Shown: positions 1 to 10,162, counted from the stretch's first letter. The stretch: DNA of 30,711 bases from Basidiobolus meristosporus CBS 931.73 (GCA_002104905.1 MCFE01000845.1:1-30711); one strand, 5' to 3'. Made by a program: numbers and translations. Notes: generated by a model not told the origin, from the letters alone.

Positions 1-679
1 ACTTAGCCTATTTACTCCATTAGAAAATTTAGTACCCTAACTGATTTCCCCTAGCCCAAACCTAACTATTCTTAGTTGTTGTGTATTTCATTGCTCCTCA
101 GAATATATTTTTAGCTGTCACACCTAATCAAATTTCATGTGGTCATTATGTCCTCAACTGATATGCTAAGCCTTTCCAAGCAATTAGTCATTTGAAATCT
201 ATCCAACCACTTAGGAGTTGCCAAGACATCAGCTGATTAATGAGGCAATTTCTCACTTTCCCTATGCACCTATGAGCACCCCAGCAGATTTCAATTAGGC
301 TGGTGTCCTGGCACTTACCAATTCAACTTGATCACAAAAATATAAATAAAGTTTACTGAACCTTTTGGTTTAGTATTTGTTTGACAAAATTAGGATTGTG
401 CCTTGACAAAATTAAGAATTCAACAATTCCATTCTAGTTGCTGCCCAAGTCTAGCATATCTAGCACTCCCAAGTGCACCAAGCCTAGCTTGCATAGCAAA
501 CAAACTCTGTTGTCTTTATAGCAAAACTCAGCTATATACAAGACTAAAATTTAAGCAGAACCTGGCTGCCAATATTTCTGTCACTCTTGATAATTCCAGG
601 ATACTGCACTTAGTTGTCACTTAGGATCAGTTAACTCATTCAAGAGTTTTATTGCACTTTTCTCTTGGATACAACACTA
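1..679. other. AT-rich repeat-derived DNA, no gene
   Basis: This stretch has almost no CG dinucleotides and no reading frame that looks coding. The 220-base open stretch near 403-624 has no recognisable domain. A 12-base motif, ttgacaaaatta, occurs twice about 23 bases apart near 381-414. A TATA/AATAAA-like run lies near 340-350 and could be a decayed LTR promoter or polyadenylation region, but no LTR ends are visible. Confidence 0.5.
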
Positions 680-1115
680 TTGCCTCTTTTTTACACTCCT
701 TACTTCCTGGCTCAACCATTTCTCTTACTTTTTGTGTATTTGTATTGATTTATTTCCATTGAAACTTCAGTTGTACCTCAATTGCCAACTATGTTGACCT
801 ATACAAGTCTGAATACTCTACACTAACATTAAGTCCAACTCCACATTCAACCAATAACTCCCTTGAATACACCACTCAATAAGTATTTCTACTGTAATGC
901 TTGTTTTCCATGGGTTTTGCAGAAGCCTAATAGCTTTATGCCACTGTTCATTCACTGGTTTCCACACATTCTGGTTATCAGCCAGCACCGCAAGGTCTAG
1001 CACCTGATCTGCCAGTCTTCGCAACAAATCCTTGCAATATTTAAGTGCATTTTCTTGGGCACTGCTAGTGCCAAAGTGCTGAATACCTCTTGGTGAGCCT
1101 ACTAATGTTCCAAAC
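680..1115 (-). pseudogene. Decayed TE ORF, copy 1 of a repeated family
   Basis: On the minus strand this segment aligns along its length with 9795-10232 (plus strand), at about 80% identity by eye. The longest open piece here (1027-818) reads LRRLADQVLDLAV...QNVW.PVNEQWHKA, the same protein as residues 38-68 of the other copy. Upstream the frame is broken by shifts and stops. The shared 3' sequence runs past the stop codon into a matching tail (aagtaagagaaat...aagaggcaata), so a whole element end was copied, not just the ORF. I do not recognise the protein family. Its place beside transposon leaders suggests it is TE-encoded, which is inference. Confidence 0.55.
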
Positions 1116-1164
1116 TACCACCACAATTATTGCTACAGTACTGATTTGAGCTTTTTAATTTTAT

Positions 1165-1345
1165 ATGGCTGTAAAATTAGCACACAAGTGTCACAATCCT
1201 CTCATAAAATTGTTAAGAGGGTCACTAATTCCAAGCTACTGGTATTATGACAGTATCTAAATGTGGTCCTGACAGCTGATCTGGATTGGATCCGCCCACA
1301 GGACCAAATTATTTTCCATATGGACAGTTCCAAAGATCACTGAGA
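1165..1345 (+). repeat. Leader repeat, copy A
   Basis: This is one of three dispersed copies (also 9180-9360 and 11035-11200), all in the same orientation. The shared order is a gtaaaattagc-like start, a cacaatcct-tcataaaattg block, gagggtcactaattccaag, and then a start-codon region reading xDPPxGPNYF. Here the ATG has become TTG. The frame runs on without an obvious break into the Ty3 pol relic about 100 bases downstream, either by chance or because this is a deleted 5' end of that element. Confidence 0.6.
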
Positions 1346-1419
1346 AGTGGTACCCAGATGATTCTCATGGCAGTATTGCAGGGGGATTCCTCTGCTCCGG
1401 CACCCCAGGAGGTCTGCAC

Positions 1420-2557
1420 TCTTTTGATGTAATATTCAGAGGTGTTTCCAGATAAACTTGGAAGCTGTCCACCAGTCACAGATATGAGTCATGCCATTGG
1501 CACAAGAGATTGCCCCCCAGTGAGTAAGACACCTCACAGACTGAGTGCATCAGAGTTGGAAGAGATGAAGAGGCAAATAGATCAGTCACTGGTTCAAGGA
1601 TATATGGTGCCCAGTAAGTCCACTTGGAGAACACCTGTACTCTATGTGAAAAAGATGGATGGGACACTCAGGATGTGCATTGACTACAGAGCCCTCAACT
1701 CAGTTACTGTGAAGAATAAGTTCCCCATACCTCAGATTGATGCGCTTTTGGACCATCTCAATGGAGCCACTATATTCTGCAGGATTGACCTCATATCAGG
1801 ATACAACCAGATTATGATGCAACCAGAAGACATCCCTAAGACAGCAATCAGGACCAGATATGGACATTACCAATACTTAGTCATGGGTTTTAGCCATACC
1901 AATGCCATTGCAACATTCACAACCTTGATGCAAACAGTCTTGCAAGATTTCTTAGGCAGGTTTGTGGTACTCTACCTAGACAACATAATGATATATAGTA
2001 AGACAGAAGAGAAACACTAGGTGCTCATTGAAAAGCTCTTGAAGAAGCTAAAAGGGAACAAGCTGTGTGGCAAGGTAGCAAAGTGGCAGTTCTTGAAGAA
2101 ACATGTTGAATACCTGGGACACATAGTGACTAGCACAGGAGTGACCTTAGACACCAAGAAGGTTGAAGTCAACAAGAATCTGAAGCAGCCCTATAGCATA
2201 TCAGAACTCAGATCATTTCTTGGAATGGTTTCCTAATATTGGAGATTCATCAAGTCCTTTGCAAATTTTGCAGCCACTTTGATGATATTCTCAAGCATAC
2301 AACAACTTGAAGTGGGACATAGCTTGAAAGACTGCTTTCAGACACTCAAAAAAGTACTTACTTAGCTGCCAAGCATGAGAATCCCAGACTTCAGAAAAGA
2401 GATTACTCCATTCACAGATTCTTCAGACCATGCAATTGGTGGCGTACTGAGCCAAGAACATGAGGGAAAGGACTACCTAGTTATGTTTGAGTCCAAGAAA
2501 TTGAACTCAGCAGGAATATTCAACTGTTTGGTATTATTCAGCAGCCAAATATGTACT
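1420..2557 (+). mobile_element. Ty3/gypsy pol relic (reverse transcriptase and RNase H)
   Basis: One reading frame can be followed from about 1435 to 2557 and is broken only by in-frame stops near 2018, 2234 and 2363. Visible landmarks are the RT entry region (SELEEMKRQIDQ...GYMVPSKS.WRTPVLYVKK.DG..RMCIDYRALN), then FPIPQIDALLDHL, a FCRIDL.SGYNQI block, and KTAIRTRYGHYQYLVMGF. The catalytic site reads YLDN where YxDD is expected. These are followed by the connection region (YLGHIVT..GV, LRSFLGMVS) and an RNase H start (PDFRKEITPFTDSSDHAIGGVLSQ). This order is typical of Ty3/gypsy Pol, probably a chromovirus-like clade. No protease, integrase, chromodomain or flanking LTR pair is evident. The copy is dead. 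Confidence 0.9.
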
Positions 2558-2560
2558 TGA

Positions 2561-3936
2561 TAATTATGGACTAGTCTTGGTCACTGTTGGACGCAATAAC
2601 AGGCCCAACTTTACCACTTTCTTTCAGATCTGTGATCCTATCATAATTCACTTATAGTCAAGATCAAATTAGCACCTTTACCAAATATTGGGTGCTAACC
2701 TTGAAACTGTTACAGAATGGTCCTGAATATTGAGAAACTCCTCTTACTTTGTGTCATAGTTCCATAACTTCTATAAAAGTTTATAAACATGTAGCTCAGC
2801 TATCTTCATAGTTTCTTTATAAGCTCCTTAAATCCAAAGAACTTTTTAAGTTGCAACACTATATTGGCCCACTGGTACTGTATGACACAAGGTGTCCAAT
2901 CTTCAGCAGGAGATCATGGCAGAGTAATCCTCCAACTTCTTGTGCATTAGGCACTTGTGCAGCTTGGGTAGCTCAGCATATAGCAGCATGGTAAGTTTCC
3001 ACTATGAATTGGTACTTACATACCCTAGTAGGGGTTAATATTCCAAAACAACAGTTCCCATCTCTGAAGTGTACTTAGAGGTTGCAAAAAGGAGGTTTGT
3101 CAGTTCTACATGCTTTGCTTTGATTAGCATGGTAACTTGGAGATGTTTACAGCAGTTTCTCAGTGACCTGCTAGGTTTGAAGTCACCATGGACTGACTTT
3201 AATACAACTATAGACTCCCTGAACTGCAAAATGTCAATATCCACTGTTTAGCTGGGGAAATAAGTTTAGGAAAGAGATATATTGGCACTAGGCAACCAAG
3301 TGTCCATTGGCAATTTGGTATATGCTTCAGCCCACAGTACAGTTTGCCTAATCCTGCATTATCTCTAGATGTCTCAATCCCCCCAGATGGAAAAGTGTAG
3401 TCATCCAAGTACCTGAGCTTTAAGCTTGGCCAATTTGATTCATGCACTGGGCTAATTGGTGCTACTTGCTCTGGTCTAGATAGGGTATATGCCATGGTAT
3501 AGGTTTTACAAGGCAATGGGCAGCCTATAAGTCCTGTTGCAGAGTGTATTCACTACATGAAAACATTGTTTTGAATAGTGACTTCTGAGCAAGTATGTAC
3601 TGAAGTGAGTCATGATACTCTTGTGCTATGAGCTTTACTCCTTCACTTTGGCAGCTGCATATCCTTAAGCAGTGTATCATGGCCAGTGTCTCCATCTCAT
3701 GCACTGGGTGGCTTTATTTCAATGATTTCAATCACTTGAGAAGGTCACTCAAGGGGTCTGCACCACTAACAGGTGACTTGACTAGTCCCCAGCAGCTGTA
3801 CATCACTCTGTGAGAGGATAAAGCCTGGATAAGCCATGAGGATACTTGATATTTTTGATAAGTACAACTTTCATGCCATACAAAGTTACACTTGTGCTAG
3901 TTACTGTTGTCATTACAAAGTTGTCACCCAAATATG
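2561..3936. other. Degenerate repeat DNA, no supported gene
   Basis: The Ty3 similarity stops shortly after the RNase H start. The rest is CpG-poor with many stops. The minus-strand open stretch 3516-3208 (102 codons) contains a cysteine-bearing segment, LYCGLKHIPNCQWTLGCLVP, that looks like decayed protein rather than random sequence. It has neither an intact frame upstream nor a family I can name. Confidence 0.4.
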
Positions 3937-4007
3937 TGTTATGATCTGCCACTTATATGCTTAAGTTACATCAGTTTTAGTCAGATCAATCAGCTTCATG
4001 TTTAGCC
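3937..4007 (+). repeat. LTR-like repeat H, copy 1 (truncated)
   Basis: The segment starts tgttatgatc and follows the same sequence as 13236 onward and 14823 onward (cactt.....taagtta.atcag, then caatcag/caattag). It is cut off at 4007, exactly where the inverted-repeat composite begins, so it was probably the insertion target of that element. Confidence 0.6.
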
Positions 4008-4394
4008 TGTGGGCTATTACTGACTGTACTAGGTGAGTGGGAGAGCTTGTAGGTCAAGTAGTACCACTTGGTTCAGAATAGCTTCCAATAGAAGGTAGCA
4101 AGGTAATAAAGACTTGTGTTTATTTTGTCCTAAATCTCCTTGTTCTCTTACTTGGTTCAATTGGGTAGATATATATCACTTGGGGGCTTAGATAATAGAC
4201 AATGTGTTATAAAATAGGGGTGTGAACACCTTCCTGTTATGGTAAGTGTTCTAAATAGATAAGGGCAGGGATAGGAGGGAGGGCGCATGGGGGAATCATA
4301 GGGAGGACACTGGGGGACTTTGGGTAAGACTCTGGGGAGAACTCTTGGGCAAAGAGTGGGTACTGCATTTAGTACTCATATATCCCGGGGGTTA
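4008..4394 (-). repeat. Probable 3' LTR of the left arm
   Basis: In minus sense the segment follows the ORF and holds a C-rich U3, a TATA-like run (gatatatatct at about 4167-4177), an AATAAA signal at 4124-4119, and an end in ...cccaca at 4008. That layout is expected of U3-R-U5. The start near 4394 is approximate because the TG terminus is not certain. Confidence 0.55.
4263..4283 (+). other. Putative G-quadruplex motif in LTR
   Basis: Four GGG tracts are separated by loops of 2, 6 and 1 bases, and at least five further G runs follow up to about 4337. The G-rich strand is the plus strand, the template for minus-sense transcription of this LTR. The matching part of the right arm (about 6719-6740, C-rich) has lost two of the tracts. 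Confidence 0.5.
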
Positions 4395-4425
4395 AGAGGG
4401 AGCTTTGTCCTCAAAGTTCTTTTGA

Positions 4426-5595
4426 CTAGCTTGCTTCTCCAGGGTTGATTTTGTTCACAGAGCATGGGGAGTCACCATAGTACCATTGTTGGTTGTCACT
4501 TGCAAGGGGGTTGCAGGCAAATACCTGATACCATTTGGTGGCAGAGTGGGGTGTGGCTTGCATTGCTTGAGGGATATTTTCCACCAAGCCAAATAGTTGG
4601 CAAACCATAGGGTTCTGGGTAAGTTCCTTGGGAGGGTCAGAGAACAAGAAAAGGTGCAATAGCACAATAAAGTCTTGTTTCTTTATCTTGCAAACATTGT
4701 CAGGGCTTGTCCTTTTTGTGTTCAATATGACGGCAGGGGACCTTTTGAAGAGGGCGTACACTTGGTCAGCAGTCACCCATTGTTAGTAACAAGTTTTTGC
4801 TTCTTCCAAGACATATTGTAGTTCTTCTGTAGAAACTGTGGTGTGATCAAGGCGCTTTTGTACTTGCCTCATGGTTTCTACAGAGTCTGCAGCGGTTTCT
4901 TTGGCTTCTTGGAGCTGGACTTTGTACTGGCTCCTGAGTTGTCCTATGGTAAACCACTGTAATAGTTGTAACACAGCAACTTGGTGGATTGCATGGGTTA
5001 ACTGGCCGGTGTATTTAATCCATTTGCGTTTTTTCTCTAAGATGGTTCCTTCTTGGAAATGCGGTTTGAGATGTTTGCAAATTTCTTGGAGGAGTCCTTT
5101 GATTGGGAGCTCTACTTCTGGTGCTCTTGCTGCTTGTACAAGGTCTGCATATACCTCAACAACTGTGGTACCTATCAATGGCAAGTATGCAACAAAACAG
5201 GGGGGCTCTCAAGGTCTTGTGAGGGCGCAACAGTTGATACCTTGTGTCTTTGGTCTGACTGTGTCCAGTATGGATACGGGAATCAGTGTGGCATCCTTCT
5301 CCTTAATGATCAAGGAACCTCCTCTTAGGTGGTATACAGTCTTCTTGGGTAGTATCTCCATGCTTTGTAATGGTGTGGGTAACTTGTCTTGTCCCTCTCT
5401 GATTGTGTCTTGTTTCAACATGACTGCTCCGGCAAACAAATCTTCATAGGTGGCTCTTGTTGCATGTAATGCTTGTACCATATCTCTCAACACTTGCAGG
5501 TTGGTTTTGTTGTTGATATCATCTTGGTTCTTGCTGGTGGGAGGGGTATTGCCAGTTTCAGGGGAACTGTTTCCTTCAGCGCTTTCCATATGCAT
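4426..5595 (-). pseudogene. Unrecognised LTR-element ORF, left copy
   Basis: A single minus-strand frame of about 390 codons can be read from an ATG at 5595 to a stop at 4426. It is interrupted only by TGA at 5211-5209 and TAA near 4783. It begins MHMESAEGNSSPETG and is polar and probably disordered at first. A helical, Gln/Glu-rich middle follows (SQYKVQLQEAKETA...VETMRQVQKRLD), then a C-terminal part with TADQVYALFKRSP, KKQDFIVLLHLFLF and HSATKWYQVFACNPL. The last part could be a capsid-like helical domain. I see no protease, RT, integrase or zinc-knuckle motif. By position (just 5' of an LTR) it might be a gag-like protein of a non-autonomous LTR element; that is inference. Confidence 0.55.
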
Positions 5596-5789
5596 TCTTT
5601 TGTTCTCCCTTTTGGGCAAACATCCTTGTGCATATCATTTGTGCCTATATTGACTGAAATCTCCTCTAATAAACTTTGTATGTATCCTGTGTCTTCCTCT
5701 ATCCTTGTCCTGATAATTGTTTAATCACACTTTGGTTTCAGTGATGATTGGTGGATCATCATGAAACAGTTTCAGATGGGCTGGTGCTG
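5215..5789. other. Centre between the inverted arms
   Basis: This 575-base non-palindromic segment contains the N-terminal 130 or so codons of the left-arm ORF (minus strand) and about 190 bases of upstream sequence. The right arm lacks this part, so the right copy is 5'-truncated exactly at the arm boundary. Confidence 0.6.
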
Positions 5790-6603
5790 CCTTGAGAGCC
5801 CCCCTGTTTTGCTGCACACTTGCCATTAATAGGTACCATGGTTGTTGAGGTATATACAGACCTGGTACAAGCCACAAGAGTACCAGAAGTAGAACTCCTA
5901 ATCAAAGGACTTGTCTGCAAAATTGGCAAATACCTCAAACTGCATTTGCACAAAGGAACCATCCTAGAGAAGATGCATGAGTAGATTAAATACACCAACC
6001 AGTTAAGCCTTGTAACCCACCAAGTTGCTGTGTTATAGCTATTACAGTGGTTCACCATAGAACAACTGAGGAACCAGTACAAAGTCAAGCTCCAAGAAGC
6101 CAAAGAAACTGCCACAGACTCTGTGGAAACCATGAGGTAAGTGCAAAAGTACATTGATTGCGCCATATTCTCTGCAGAAGAACTACAATATGTCTTGAAA
6201 GAAGCAAAAATCTGTTATTAACTACAGGTGACTGCCAACCAAGTGTACACCCTCTTCAAAAGGGCCTCCACCATCATATTGAACACAACAAGGGCAAGCC
6301 CCAGCAATATTTCCAGGATCAAGAAGCAAGACTTTATCACATTATTGCATCTCTTCTTGTTCTCCAACCCTCCTGAGGGACTTACCCTGAACCCTGTGGT
6401 TTGCCAATTGCTTGGCACTATGGAAAACTTCCCTTGAGCAACACAAGCTGCACCCCACTCTGTCACAGAATGGTATCAGGTACTTGCCTGTAACCCCCTT
6501 GCAAGTGACAACCAGCAATGGTACTATGGTGACTCCCCATGCTCTGCAAACAAAATCAACCATGGAGAAGCAAATTATTAAAGTACCTCAGGGACAAAGC
6601 TCC
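5790..6603 (+). pseudogene. Unrecognised LTR-element ORF, right copy (5'-truncated)
   Basis: The segment encodes the same protein as the left copy (VVEVYTDLVQATRVPEVEL, then QYKVKLQEAKETATDSVETMR, TANQVYTLFKRAST, KKQDFITLLHLFLFS) but has more stops and a frameshift near 6430. The TAA after ...KICY is present in both copies, so it predates their divergence. The N-terminal third is missing. Confidence 0.55.
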
Positions 6604-6616
6604 CTCTTAACCCCCA

Positions 6617-6995
6617 GGATATGTGTGTACTAAATGTAGTACCCACTCTTTGCCCAAAAGCTCTGCCCAGAGTCCTACCCAATGTCCCCAGTATCCTCCC
6701 TATGATTCCCCCATGCATCCTCCCTCCTATTCCTGCCCTTATCTAGTTAGAACACATACTATAATAGGAAGGTGCTCACACCCCTATTTTGTAATACATT
6801 GACCAATATTTAAGCCACTCCAAGTGATATATATATATCCAATTGAGCCAAGTGAGGAAACACAAAGATTTGCATGGAATAAACACAGGTCTTTATTACC
6901 TTGCTACCTTCTATTGAAAGCTATTCTGAGCCAGGTAGTACTGACTTGACCTACAAGCTCTCCTAATTGCCAAGTATAGTCAGTAATAACTCACA
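6617..6995 (+). repeat. Probable 3' LTR of the right arm
   Basis: This is the mirror copy of the left-arm LTR. It has a C-rich U3 (ctgcccag...ccccagt), a TATA run at about 6826-6839, AATAAA at 6878-6883, and an end ...actcaca at 6995. It contains almost no CG. Confidence 0.55.
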
Positions 6996-7277
6996 CAGTG
7001 CTCCTCTGCTTTTACATTGGGAAATGGCTCAATTACTGCTGTGACATTGAGCTATTTGAGTTCCTTTCTTGAAGCAAAGTTACTGCTTTTTCTAGCTGGG
7101 ATATGGATTGGTCTACATGTATTATCCACTTATCCTGTTTCTGGACTATTTCCTGATTTCTTTAGGTCATTTCAACTATTTATTAGTCACTGCACTTAAT
7201 TGTTTCATTAATGCTTTAGTATGAGCTGGCAACATGCTTGCTAATATGGGTGGTGGTGATTTTATGATGGCTACATG
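6996..7277. other. Intervening repeat DNA
   Basis: No repeat partner or coding frame was recognised in this short AT-rich stretch. Confidence 0.4.
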
Positions 7278-7535
7278 CTAGTCTTCAACTGAGGGTACTG
7301 CATTTGCTACATTCTCATTTGCCTGAGCATAATGGTCAGCTTGTGGCTCTGCAGAGGCTCTCAATTGCCTACTTGACTGAGAGCCTGAGGAGTCTGCATT
7401 TTTACCTTCAATGGTCACCCTGTTAACATGGCCTTTTTTAGATGTAGCCCCACTTGTTGCACTCAATGTCAAAGCAAGCTGTTGTCCAACTGTTGTTCTG
7501 CTGCTGTCAGTAGTGAGGTTTGGTTGGGAACCAGA
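7278..7535 (-). pseudogene. Ser/Gln/Ala-rich ORF fragment
   Basis: This is an open minus-strand frame of about 85 codons without an ATG (SGSQPNLTTDSSRTTVGQQL..., ending ANAVPSVED). Its composition looks like a disordered protein segment and not like random AT-rich DNA. A stop lies nine bases upstream of the first listed codon. The family is unknown. It is probably a remnant of a TE-encoded protein, perhaps a gag tail. Confidence 0.3.
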
Positions 7536-7784
7536 CAACTTTGCTTAATTTTTTGACAGCATATATATGGAAGTGAGTCTAATCAAAAGGGAAATAGTGC
7601 TATATGTACATTTGTATGTGGTGCCACAACTTCATTGGTAATGCTTACTATGGCAGGTCATCATTGATTCTTTTTTTCATGTTGGTGCATTGTCTCAAAT
7701 AAAAGACTGTCTTAAATTCACATGAGTATTGACCAAAAAGTGATATAATGGTGTTACATTGTTGAAGATCAAATTGTTTGCCCC

Positions 7785-9040
7785 ATGGACAAGACTACTT
7801 TGATTCAGCACCATAAGAGAAAAGACCCTGTGGCTATTGTAGCAAGTCTCCCAGCCATGAAGCATGCCAACAGCATAGGAAGTATCCCAAGGATCATGGC
7901 CAGTGTTTTGCCACACAGGTCTTATTGTACCATTTGTTGGTCACCACTGTACCAATATTATCATGCCAGCCAGTTGCTACTTCTATATTAGCACCTGGCC
8001 ATCTTTGTAATCTTGTGCAAACCAAGTCAGGTGAGTCTATGATGCCTTTAGGCTCACCTCAGCCTTCTGAATATGGCATGCAGAGTGATAGCTCTGACAA
8101 AGAAGGTTCACAGCTGGATTGTGAGCCTATTGCACCTAACAACAGTATCATGTGTCAGCCTGGTCATATCCTAATATGCAATGAGACCACACCTATTGAA
8201 AAAAGTGCCAAGGATACTTTATGGAGCCATGTGAGTTCAGTAATTCATCTACTGGGGAATGATGTAATGTTGTAGCTAGAGAAGCCATGCATTTTCACTA
8301 ATACCAGTAATGAGGCTTTGAGGATCTATTACTACTTCTTGCCAAAATCATTCCAGGATGCCACTTACCATGTACATGGTACAAGTTGACAACCATCATG
8401 CAGCTGGCAATATTTGACCTGGAGACTGTCCAGATTTCAGCATGTGTTAACAGTTGCATGGCATTCACATGCAAAATGCTACCATTGCAACATGTCCAAA
8501 TTGTCAGGAATCCACTACCATTGATGGAAAACATGATTCACACTCAGGATATATCTGGGTAATACCCTGTCTGAGGAAGCTAATGCAGTCCAACAAATAT
8601 TGCAGTGCTATTAAGTACTGCACTCAGTATTAATCAAGCACAAACATATCCAATATTTTTGATGGCACACATTACAAGCAGCTAAGAAGCAAGGGCTACT
8701 CCAAAGGTATCTATGACAATGCCTTTGCTTTAGCACTTGATAGATTCTCATTAAGCAAGCACTCTACCAGCAAATCCTGCAGGCCACTGAATCTCATCAA
8801 TCTGAATCTACAGCCCATCTTGAGGTATCAGAGGAATAATCTGATGGTAGTCTCACTGGTATCTGGGCCTCAATCACTGTCCAACCTGGATAGCTACCTG
8901 TATCCATTGCTTGATGCATTCTGTATGCTTTCCAGCAGGATAACAGTAAATGGCCATTATATAAAAGCGCATATTATAATCTGCATTGGAGAGGCTCCAG
9001 CCATCAGCAAGATAGTATGATTTTCCAGGTACAATGGATG
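7785..9040 (+). pseudogene. Tnp2/CACTA-type transposase fossil T1
   Basis: This is the longest of three related copies. The N-terminal part has a Cys pair (RSYCTICW) and an acidic stretch (PSEYGMQSDSSDKEG). A middle block at about 8290-8530 aligns with 11,960-11,690 on the minus strand. The best-preserved part is 8690-9018, which reads YDNAFALALDRFSL, PLNLINLNLQPILRYQRNN, SGPQSLSNLDSYLYPLLDAF and AHIIICIGEAPAISK. That series (NLNLPP..RY, PGP, L.SYL.PL.DE, GDAPA) is typical of Tnp2 / Transposase_21 proteins of fungal CACTA-like transposons. Frameshifts and stops make it inactive. No terminal repeats could be located. Confidence 0.6.
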
Positions 9041-9179
9041 GTTTTTTGTCTGATGTGTGAGATCAATGGGACTTACTCCATAGCTCACACACATTATTAT
9101 TACCCAAACACAATACCATGCAACTATTGTCACAGCACCAATCAAATCTTGTCAAGTTTATATTTTTATTTGGCAGTAA

Positions 9180-9360
9180 CTGGCAGTAAAATTAGCTAGA
9201 CACTATTGTGATCCCATCATAGGATTGTTATGAGGGTTGCTAATTTCAAGCCACTGGTATTACAATGGTCTCTAAACAGAATCCTGATGGCTGATTGGAA
9301 ATGGATCCACCTGTGGGACCAAATTATTTTTCATTGGGCTCAGTGTCAGCAAGGGACAAG
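9180..9360 (+). repeat. Leader repeat, copy B
   Basis: This is the best-preserved leader copy. The shared blocks lead into an intact ATG at 9301 that starts MDPPVGPNYF. It lies 40 bases after the end of the sequence following fossil T1, but copy C sits next to a transposase in the opposite relative orientation. The leader is therefore probably not part of that transposon. Confidence 0.6.
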
Positions 9361-9519
9361 CAGGCCCAAACAGATGTGTCAGAGCAGAATTTATCAAGGA
9401 GAAAATGTAGCTCATTACAAGAAGCACTCAGACAAATTAGCAGTTTAAGACCTGGCAGCATCAAAGGAAGAGGTAAAGGGAAAAAAGTCTACCAAAGCCT
9501 AAGACAAGGAAGCATGTAA
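9301..9519 (+). pseudogene. Small basic TE ORF after leader B
   Basis: The ORF has 72 codons from the ATG at 9301. It begins MDPPVGPNYFSLGS, has a polar middle (SLQEALRQISSLRPG), and ends in a basic patch, KGRGKGKKVYQSLRQGSM. It could be the N-terminus of a nucleic-acid-binding (gag-like) protein. The same N-terminus is present, start codon mutated, at 1285 and 11,160. The downstream frame is broken, so it is probably a relic. Confidence 0.4.
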
Positions 9520-9778
9520 AAAAAACTGCAGCTCTTGCCATTAATATGGTAAGTCCAGAACAGACAGAATCCCATCATAACCAAGAAGAATTGCCAACAA
9601 GAAAACAGCTGTTTTCACAAGAGTTATAAGCACATCCTGTTGAGTTACACTCCAGCAAGGTGAATGAGTTTGCAGAAAAAGGCAATTCATCTACCATAGA
9701 TTCCATGTTCTTCATTGTTGACAGAGTGGAGATCCCACCAATAAACAAGGCTTCAACGTCAAGAACTCAAAGACTATC

Positions 9779-10162
9779 ATGAAGCCTTCAGTGGACTTTT
9801 GGAACATTAATAGGCACACCAAGAGGTTGCAGTACTTCTACAAGAGCAGTGCTGAAGAAAACACACTCAAATTTTGCAAGGATTTATTGCAAAGACTGGC
9901 AGATGAGGTGCTAGATCATGCAGTGCAGGCTGAAGACCAGAATGTGTGGGAACCAGTCAATGAACAGTGGCATAAAGCTGGTGGGCTCCTGCCAAAGTCA
10001 TGCAAACAGAGCATTACAGCAGAAGTGCTTATTGAGTGGTGGATTTTAATGGAGTTACTTGCTGAGTGTGGAGTTGGGCCTAGTGTTAGTGTACAGTATA
10101 GGGAGTTGTATAGGACAATACAGTTGGCAATTGAGGTTCAACTGAAGTATCAACTGAAATAA
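9779..10162 (+). pseudogene. Unknown TE ORF, copy 2 (127 codons open)
   Basis: This is the most intact copy of the ORF also found at 1115-680. It reads MKPSVDFWNINRHTKRLQY, then ENTLKFCKDLLQRLADEVLD, QNVWEPVNEQWHKAGG and ITAEVLIEWWI. Trp-rich short motifs (NVWEPVNEQWHKA, IEWW) are kept between copies despite about 20% DNA divergence, which suggests past selection on the protein. No known domain is recognised. It may be the 3' exon or second ORF of the element that begins at leader B. Confidence 0.45.

Larger units (their letters stand above)
4008..6995. mobile_element. Composite of two inverted 1.2-kb LTR-element halves
   Basis: The left arm (4008-5214, minus sense) and right arm (5790-6995, plus sense) are inverted copies of one sequence, 1207 and 1206 bases long and roughly 80% identical by eye. 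They flank a 575-base centre. Each arm carries the 3' part of the same ORF followed by an LTR-like end with TATA box and AATAAA. The outer ends are matched: the arms terminate tgtgggctattactgac on the left and the complementary ...gtcagtaataactcaca on the right. The flanks (tagcc and cagtg) are not a target-site duplication, so this may be two independent insertions or an inverted duplication rather than one insertion. Confidence 0.8.

Noticed and set aside
403-624. Open frame of 73 codons near the left edge
   Set aside because: No domain, AT-rich repeat context, and a length expected by chance.
3069-3251. Overlapping short frames on both strands at 3035-3250
   Set aside because: Mutually antisense, with no recognisable product or repeated protein signal.
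4871-5449. Plus-strand open frame of 192 codons
   Set aside because: It lies antisense to the LTR-element ORF. Only the minus-strand frame is preserved as a protein in both inverted copies.
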